Notes under the pieces: model-generated
What the model saw: only the letters and a program-made list of their open reading frames with translations
Told to the model about the DNA's origin: nothing
Databases searched by the model: none
Position numbers and translations under genes: made by a program
Assembly: GCA_964499285.1 (NCBI GenBank)
Contig: CAZCLA010000002.1
Location: 62,001-126,000 of the forward strand
Direction of reading: 5' to 3'
Length of the DNA stretch: 64,000 nucleotides
Source of the DNA: JAGFIY01 sp964499285
Lineage (GTDB): Bacteria > Bacteroidota > Ignavibacteria > Ignavibacteriales > Melioribacteraceae
Shown here: positions 62,735-64,000 of the stretch, one piece after another
Layout of the letters: each line of letters starts with the position of its first letter
How positions within the stretch are numbered: position 1 is the first letter of the stretch

Positions 62735-63040
62735 TTGGGTTATGTTTTTATTATATTTTGGAATTGTAATTTTTCGAACCATAAAAGAAAAAATTTGAGT
62801 TCAAGAACCCAAAAAAAATATTTAGATACACTAAAAAGATACGAAAGAAAATTCGATAAATCAGAGTTGTATATTTACAAGATGTTTGTCAAAAGAAACA
62901 AAGACGAAGAAGATCTTGATAAATTATCTCTCCAAAAGTTAGAAAATCTATACAAGAAGTATCATCTTAATCGTGAAAAGAAGGATTATGATGATCTTTT
63001 TAAAAAACAGGAACCCGAAGATAATACTTCGACCGATTAA
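62735..63040 (+). CDS. Small coiled-coil membrane-anchored protein, possible frameshift at the N-terminus
   Basis: The clear coding part is 62795-63040: a charged, helical stretch (SSRTQKKYLDTLKRYERKFD through KLENLYKKYHLNREKK and on). Its N-terminus is doubtful. In the same frame a TTG at 62735 gives GYVFIIFWNCNFSNHKRKN; in the next frame an ATG at 62742 gives a better membrane anchor, MFLLYFGIVIFRTIKEKI, ending in a stop at 62798 just after an A6 run. A one-base change in that run would join the anchor to the helical part. No ribosome-binding site is evident for either. It precedes the DUF2723 gene by 24 bases. Not recognised. Confidence 0.5.
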   Translation: MGYVFIIFWNCNFSNHKRKNLSSRTQKKYLDTLKRYERKFDKSELYIYKMFVKRNKDEEDLDKLSLQKLENLYKKYHLNREKKDYDDLFKKQEPEDNTSTD

Positions 63041-63064
63041 TTTTTTTGATAATCGAGGAAATAA

Positions 63065-64000
63065 ATGAATATTAAAACGCTTCACAGAATTTTTGCCGCA
63101 GCAGTATTTTTAATTTCTGCAATTACTTATTTCGCGACAGTCCAACCTTCAGTTTCTTTTTGGGATTGCGGTGAGTTTATTGCTTCATCATATTTGATGC
63201 AAGTGCCTCACCCACCCGGAACTCCTTTCTTCTTAATTCTCGGAAGACTTTTTTCACTGATCCCATTTGCTGAAAATATTGCGTTCAGAGTAAACACGGT
63301 TTCGGTTCTTTCAAGTGCATTCACTGCGATGTTCCTTTATCTTATTGCAAAAATGCTTATAGAAAATTATAGGGGTATTGATTATAAGAAAAAAAGTGAA
63401 GCTGTTTTAACATACATTGCTTCAGCTGTCGGAGCATTATCTTTAACATTTTCCGATACATTTTGGTTCAATGCAGTTGAAGCAGAAGTTTATGCTCTTG
63501 CAACATTTTTTATTGCATTCGTTGTTTGGCTCATGATTGTTTGGCATTCCAGAGCTGATGAAAAGGATAATGAAAAATATTTGTTGATGATTGCATATTT
63601 AATAGGACTATCGACCGGTGTTCACTTGATGTCGGTTCTTGCAATTGTTCCGATTGTTATGGTCATCGCTTTTAGAAAATATATGACCGAGGAAGAGACA
63701 TTAAAAAGAACGGCACTGATTTTTATAATTCACAGTGCTATAATACTTCTGGCTGCATTAGCGCTTTGGGGATCCGAAACAGATGCATTTGCACCTTCAA
63801 GTGAAGCCTATCAAGCATTCGATCAGAAAGCTGTAATGATTTTTGTTGCAATTTCCGCTCTATTTATGGGCATTATGTGGAAGAAAATTTTCCAGAGAAA
63901 TTCATTTTATATTCCAATTATTGTTGGCGGTGTTGCGCTTATTGCAACATATCCGGGAATGGTAAAATATATTCCAAACCTAATTGCGACTATCGGTAAG
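63065..64000 (+). CDS. DUF2723 membrane glycosyltransferase (5' part; continues past the window)
   Basis: An open frame from ATG 63065 (GAGGAA seven bases upstream) to the window edge, 312 codons. The N-terminus carries the DUF2723 signature: SVSFWDCGEFIASSYLMQVP, HPPGTPFFLILGRLFSLIPF, with the Asp/Glu of WDCGE and HPPG conserved. It continues with many hydrophobic helices (FWFNAVEAEVYALATFFIAF, STGVHLMSVLAIVPIVMVI). The family is related to PMT/ArnT-type (GT-C) glycosyltransferases and includes members that O-mannosylate exported proteins in Bacteroidota. The substrate here is unknown; the catalytic end is outside. Confidence 0.9.
   Translation, partial: MNIKTLHRIFAAAVFLISAITYFATVQPSVSFWDCGEFIASSYLMQVPHPPGTPFFLILGRLFSLIPFAENIAFRVNTVSVLSSAFTAMFLYLIAKMLIENYRGIDYKKKSEAVLTYIASAVGALSLTFSDTFWFNAVEAEVYALATFFIAFVVWLMIVWHSRADEKDNEKYLLMIAYLIGLSTGVHLMSVLAIVPIVMVIAFRKYMTEEETLKRTALIFIIHSAIILLAALALWGSETDAFAPSSEAYQAFDQKAVMIFVAISALFMGIMWKKIFQRNSFYIPIIVGGVALIATYPGMVKYIPNLIATIGK

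Noticed and set aside
1..64000. Mobile elements, prophage, CRISPR arrays or known defence islands
   Set aside because: No transposase, integrase, terminal repeats, regularly spaced repeats or recognised defence gene could be found on either strand.

Overview
The window is an AT-rich chromosomal scaffold segment, probably from an uncultured or metagenome-assembled bacterium of the Ignavibacteria/Bacteroidota side of the tree. The main evidence is two secreted proteins ending in a type IX secretion sorting domain with the N-Y-P-N-P-F-N-P signature. A BshA bacillithiol glycosyltransferase, a DUF5916 outer-membrane protein, a SMUG2/DUF4918 glycosylase and a DUF2723 membrane glycosyltransferase fit the same placement. 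I see no transposase, phage gene, integrase or CRISPR array. One 100-N scaffold gap (19550-19649) truncates a gene. Genes run off both ends: a GntR/LacI-type regulator on the left and a DUF2723 protein on the right.

Region 1 (1-9.5 kb, minus strand) is a hexuronate/sugar-acid catabolic locus. It holds an SDR mannonate oxidoreductase, KDG kinase, a LarA-type nickel-pincer racemase/epimerase homologue, 6-phosphogluconate dehydrogenase, a hypothetical protein, a K+-dependent membrane pyrophosphatase, a KdgF-like cupin and a GntR/LacI-type regulator. Near-identical palindromes overlap the -10 elements of both the operon promoter and the regulator's own promoter, so the control circuit can be read from sequence.

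Region 2 (9.7-19.5 kb) holds a LOG-family protein, a tightly overlapping five-gene plus-strand run (TerB-like, esterase, DUF985 cupin, macrodomain, lipoprotein), and a minus-strand glnA / CpcT-like / HisH-like cluster in which the HisH homologue has lost its catalytic Cys and His. Enolase, tRNA-Arg(CCT), a STAS protein and two small single-pass membrane proteins of similar design complete it.

Region 3 (19.6-33.5 kb, minus strand) is rich in exported proteins: a BNR/VPS10-type propeller protein (cut by the gap), an EEP-family hydrolase, a beta-barrel protein, a four-repeat protein of unknown family, a T9SS cargo, an S9 peptidase and a small H-type lectin. Class I aldolase FbaB, an SDR, SMUG2 and a methyltransferase are interspersed.

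Region 4 (33.6-39.6 kb) makes sugar nucleotides and thiols: rfbD, ugd, rfbC, galE and a NagD-like phosphatase, with bshA on the opposite strand among them. Region 5 (39.7-48.6 kb) has a MarR regulator followed by a 16-haem cytochrome fused to a cytochrome b membrane domain, a DUF5916 protein and a T9SS-sorted subtilisin. Region 6 (48.6-64 kb) is mostly housekeeping and peptide/amino-acid metabolism: hydrolase, Nudix, hldD, metH, CocE-type acylase, M29 aminopeptidase, arginine deiminase, THUMP RNA methyltransferase, FKBP, DUF456, DUF1569, a family 2 glycosyltransferase and the start of a DUF2723 protein.

Overall this reads as a heterotroph that degrades polysaccharides and proteins, with a Bacteroidota-type cell surface and a multihaem respiratory or electron-transfer capability. 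No complete new system is proven. The best leads are the LarA homologue inside a uronate operon, the dead HisH next to a CpcT-like protein and glutamine synthetase, the superimposed operator/promoter pair, the four-repeat secreted protein and the 16-haem fusion.
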